Assembly (NCBI GenBank): GCA_950106755.1
Contig: OX467082.1
Coordinates: forward strand, 11,594,001 to 11,658,000
DNA from: Climacium dendroides
Lineage: Eukaryota > Streptophyta > Bryopsida > Hypnales > Climaciaceae
Length of the DNA: 64,000 bases
Direction: 5' to 3'
How positions within the stretch are numbered: position 1 is the stretch's first letter; each line of letters starts with the position of its first letter. The position numbers and the translations under genes were made by a program. Positions 60,081-64,000 of this stretch are shown one piece after another. A model generated the notes under the pieces. The model did not search any database and was not told where the DNA came from. It saw nothing but the letters and a program-made list of their open reading frames with translations.

Positions 60081-61637
60081 TTAAAGCAACCCCTTCTTGA
60101 AAATGTACACTGTTAGTACATTGAAGAAAGAAAAATGTACCTCTATGTTAGTGGTGGCTTCTAAATGCCCCGGACTCCTCATGGAAGCTAGCCCTTAGAA
60201 GGTTAAATAATTCTTAGAATCCACTTATGATGCTTTGATTGTTTTGGATTTAAGGTAGGGCACTCTAAAAAAGCAACCTTACTTTCTTCAATGTACCAAA
60301 AGTGTACATTTTGTGAAGAGGTCGTTGCTTTTGGTGACCATTGCGTTTCAACTTCAAAATGTTTTAACTAATTCCACAAAGGTCCAGAGAATACGAAACG
60401 ACTTGGGTGTAATGCTAGTTCCATTTTTCTTCTTATAAAAATTTATTGAAAAGTGTCTCAAGGAGTGTAGCTTCCCTAAAATGCAATCAACTTTGAGGAG
60501 AGGTCACTTTCAGAACAAACTACCTTACTTATTAGGCTTCCTAGTTCCAGATTCCACTAGAAAAAAATAATTTGGTTGAAAATGGCAAAGAACCATGAAA
60601 CTTTTTGCCAAAAAAACTAGGAATTTAAAAAAACATCTTAGATGAAATTGCAAAATTGTGGTTGAAAACTTATTTATAAAAATATAATTTGTGCTAACGT
60701 GATATTTTCTACTCCACTAAATAGATGAATTCTAAAATGTGGTGTACCACTATAAAAATTTATATTGCTACTTTTGTACTTAAGTTCATTAAAAAAATGA
60801 AACTAAAGAAGCGTTGCTTATTACCAATTGTTTGTTTAAAACCAGAAGTTGGACGTCAGTAAGTGCATGTTGCGACTGAAACTGAAGTTGCGACTTCTCG
60901 TCGTCCCGCATAGAAGTCACGTTACTTTGTGGCATTCACTGCCAAAGTTTTTCAAAATGGGTTTCTGCTGAAGTTTTTTAAAAATTGGTTTCGACCAGAC
61001 AGGTGGGCTTAAGTTATGTCCAATGTTTTCATCATGAAAGATGAAGTCGATGTTTCAAGTGCAACTCGAAATTAAAAGTGCTGGTGTAGTAAAACTCAAG
61101 GTCACCGTCCTTTGAAACACATTATTAACCCTTCAAAACAATTCATCCACTGTAATATGGTCGATGCATTTTTAGGATGACCATTTTTGGACTTCAAGTA
61201 TGTTTTCACTTGGTGTTCACCCCTAAACGTTACAAGCCAACTACCATGTTCTCACTTGGTGTTCACTCTTAAACATCACAAGCCAAACACCACGATTTCA
61301 TTCAGTGTTAACCCCGTCACAAGCCAAACACCACGATTTCATTTAGTATTAACCCCGTCACAAGCCAAACACTAGAAGTGAAGCGCTTTTATGCACTTGA
61401 TAAGGAAAAATGGAATAATTTGAAATTGTCTCATTTAATGTGGACTTCACGGTTGAATTTTTGGAATAAATTATCTGATGAATGTGAATGTGCAATTTCT
61501 AAGAGAATCAACCATGTGGATTTTGAGATTATAATACTTGATGAATAGATGCTTTCAAGAAATTTCGTATTCTCAACGTCCTCAAAACATCCGATGCGAT
61601 GTTTAGGGGTTACATAGTGTTGTTACTAAAGGTCTTA

Positions 61638-61872
61638 CGCAATGTACGGGGAGTACCGACCTTTAGTTACAAGTTAGCCGATTGAAATCTAAAATTTCTG
61701 AATTGAATTCAAAAGATTCGAAAAAAATCCAATCATTTTAGAGGAAAATAAAAGAATATTCTTTATTTTCTAAAGGCCTAGCCGAGAGTATACTCTAGAC
61801 AACTGGACAACCGGTTAGTCCAAGAAAATGTAGGATCTTAGCCGGTTGAGCTAAATTTTCTCCCCAGATTGT
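61638..61872. mobile_element. 235-bp insertion with 7-bp target duplication
   Basis: GGTCTTA lies at 61631-61637 and 61873-61879. Array copies such as 12,650 have one GGTCTTAGGAATAA (in inverse orientation). Ends CGCAATGTACGGGGA and, on the other strand, CACAATCTGGGGA are weak inverted repeats. A relative sits at 51,566-51,722. Class unknown. Confidence 0.6.
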
Positions 61873-62025
61873 GGTCTTAGGAATAAATTTAGACCTACTT
61901 CTAAACTAGATTCACATTACAAACATCACCCCTAACACCAAGTAAGAACGTACCTTTAGGAATGTGAAAGTCATTTGTTCTTGGGCTCATTCTCAAGAAC
62001 ATAAAGTTTGCTATGAAGTGGTGTA

Positions 62026-64000
62026 TTCAAATTTAGAAGAAGACTCGGCATTTGAATTTACAAGATTTCCAAAGCATGGGTAGTGTGAAGGTAAAGAGTC
62101 AGTGAGTTACCGGATAGGAAACTCTAGCCAATGAGGTGGAGGCATGTTGTTTTTTTACCTCTTCTTGGTCTAAAACCCCATCTAGAACCATTAGAATATA
62201 CATCTTGTGCTCAGATTTCAATTGTTTTTCATTTCTTTTTCTTATTTTTTTTCTTGTCCACATTCTTTCACTCTACTATATTCAATATTGAATTGTGGCT
62301 CTTAATTTGTGACAAAACTTCCATTTATCTCATAGTTTTTTAAATTTAACAATAAAGTGATCTTTACAACAAGCCCATTTTTTTACTCATTTTTAGCTCT
62401 AAAAATACAATACTTGTTTTCATGCTCAGGAAACTTAGTTACCTTGAAAATGTACATAGAATGCCAACTTTCTAAAATGCTATATGACCTTTAGAGCCAA
62501 AAAAAGTATAATTTTAGTTACCCCAAAACATTGATTTTCTTAAAGTATCCTTCACTTTTATGTTATAATCTTCCAATTTATGACATAGATAGAAACCACA
62601 ATTTGTAAAGATGATAAAGACTTTGGTTTCTACAAGATCCTAAAGTTTAATTTTTCCTAAAAATGACTCCGTACTTTGAGCTTCAACTCTATGTAATTAA
62701 AAAATTTAAAGGTTAAAAAATCAAATGGAATAGAAACAAAAAAACACAAATTTGAAGATCAAAATATAAATCTCTCAAATATATGCCATTTTGAAATTAT
62801 AGTGGCTCTAAAATTTTAGCGTTTAGTTTATTGATGACTTTAAAAATTACAAATGTAATGGAAACAAGTAAACATGAAATCAATTTGAAGACCAAAATAT
62901 AACTCCTCGAACTCCCCAAAAGTATTGTGAAACAAATATGTTTTGAATATGTTTCCTTGTAATTAGTTGATTGGTGTTTAGAAAATTAGCAAAACAATTC
63001 TATGAAGGAGTCACATTGGCATTGTAAGTATATTAGAAAAGTATATTATAAGGAAATGAAGAACTATATTTTATTCATTCCTTGTATCAATTGTTGATGT
63101 GAGAATGTACTTATCTAATTTTGTAACACTACCTAGTAGGCCTTTTGAAGGTCAATACATATAAAATCATTCAAATAAGCATGAGCTCGGCTCCTACTAT
63201 TAAAAAAAAATTGTTTGGTGATTGAAAAACCAAGTTACAAATTCTTTAACCAAAAAATCTCTATACACTATTGAGATAACCATAAATGATCAAATGTGGC
63301 TTAAATTATTGGTTTACCTAAAATCCACCCTAGAATCTTTCATGTTCAAAAAATGTATTATATAGACAATATCATAGATTGGTTAATATTGAAATTAGAT
63401 GTATTACCTTACTAAGATCATTTCTATCTTGATATAAGAAGATTCTACTATAAACTTTAAATAATGTTCATTTAGTGAGTTTTGATGTGTAAATCTGTTC
63501 AACACATTTTGATATAAATTCAATTTGCATTGGTGGTATTGCATCTAAAGCAAAATTCATAGCCTTTATGCCAATTAAAGAAAGGTGGAAGAACTCTAGA
63601 ACTAAATCCAATAGACTCTTTGTGCATGACCATTTTGAAGCTAGTGTTATGAATTTGGAAGAATTGTGGGTGGGATAGTGAAGGATTAGGGTATTAATAC
63701 CTAACACAAGTTGGCATCTAGTTTTAGACTATTGAAAAAATCCAACTCCATCACCAATCTTCACTAATAGGTTTTTTCATCTATAGTTTTCTTAAATAAA
63801 TTTAATAATAGTTGATCGTGACATCAATATTGAATTTTTTTAATATTAGTACTAAAACCTTTTTAGCATACACAAAAATCTATGTAATTTAAGGATGTCA
63901 AGTTGAGGTGAGAAATTTGTTCATTTACAAGGCATCATAGTGGATCTATAAAAAAAAATTTAATAACATTATGATCATGCAAGTGAGCAAAATTGGAAGA
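62026..64000. other. AT-rich intergenic DNA, no gene seen
   Basis: Short frames only (the longest 79 codons at 63,468-63,707, minus) and no repeats shared with the rest of the window. Confidence 0.55.

Larger units (their letters stand above)
56946..62025 (-). repeat. Inverted copy of about one array unit
   Basis: The same family as 6-28.3 kb but in opposite orientation; for instance the TGATATTTTCTATCCACTATATAG type landmark is reversed. It runs from the junction with arm B to sequence matching about 12,510, where AT-rich single-copy DNA begins. It holds a 581-bp and a 235-bp insertion, listed separately. Confidence 0.75.

Overview
The window looks like nuclear DNA from a land plant with a repeat-rich genome. 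The evidence is one plant-specific AP2/ERF transcription factor gene with a short intron, two Ty1/copia retrotransposons of plant type, Helitrons, many foldback elements, and long AT-rich stretches without genes. I cannot name the species. Nothing bacterial, plastid or mitochondrial was seen, and no rRNA gene, confident tRNA gene or CRISPR array.

Layout: 0.3-6.0 kb is a decayed minus-strand copia element (one 4.5-kb reading frame broken only by in-frame stops; its 3' LTR is not visible). 6.0-28.3 kb is a tandem array of about 5-kb higher-order units, all in one orientation. Each unit is built of modules that are themselves imperfect palindromes. The array carries later insertions: a Helitron (8,595-9,458), a 144-bp TTAA-flanked foldback element (20,101-20,244) and a CACTA-like foldback (26,721-26,856). 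28.3-29.7 kb is a lower-copy segment that returns inverted at 55.9-56.9 kb, followed by about one more array unit in inverted orientation (56.9-62.0 kb). A 26-kb core (29.7-55.9 kb) is thus bracketed by inverted arms.

The core contains a second Helitron (29,878-30,731, minus), AT-rich DNA, a GC-rich island between inverted repeats (34.6-35.7 kb), a young but reverse-transcriptase-deleted copia element (37,204-40,963, LTRs with one mismatch in 201 bp, AAAAT target duplication), several local tandem duplications, and the only convincing host gene: an ERF repressor-type factor on the minus strand (46,000-47,077, two exons, AP2 domain plus two EAR-like motifs). Upstream of it are GC-rich sequence, a decaying set of about 0.5-kb tandem duplications, and a G-rich minisatellite interrupted by a terminal-inverted-repeat element.

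The most interesting signals are: (1) several unrelated short elements that share TTAA target duplications and C-rich terminal inverted repeats, the signature of piggyBac-type transposition, which is unusual for a land plant; for some, related array copies show the empty site; (2) the palindromic array, whose transcripts would fold into long hairpins; (3) a recently inserted copia copy that cannot make its own reverse transcriptase and so must have been mobilised in trans; (4) a pair of non-autonomous Helitrons with clean A^T insertion sites carrying the same small antisense reading frame. All comparisons were made by eye; identities are approximate unless counts are given.
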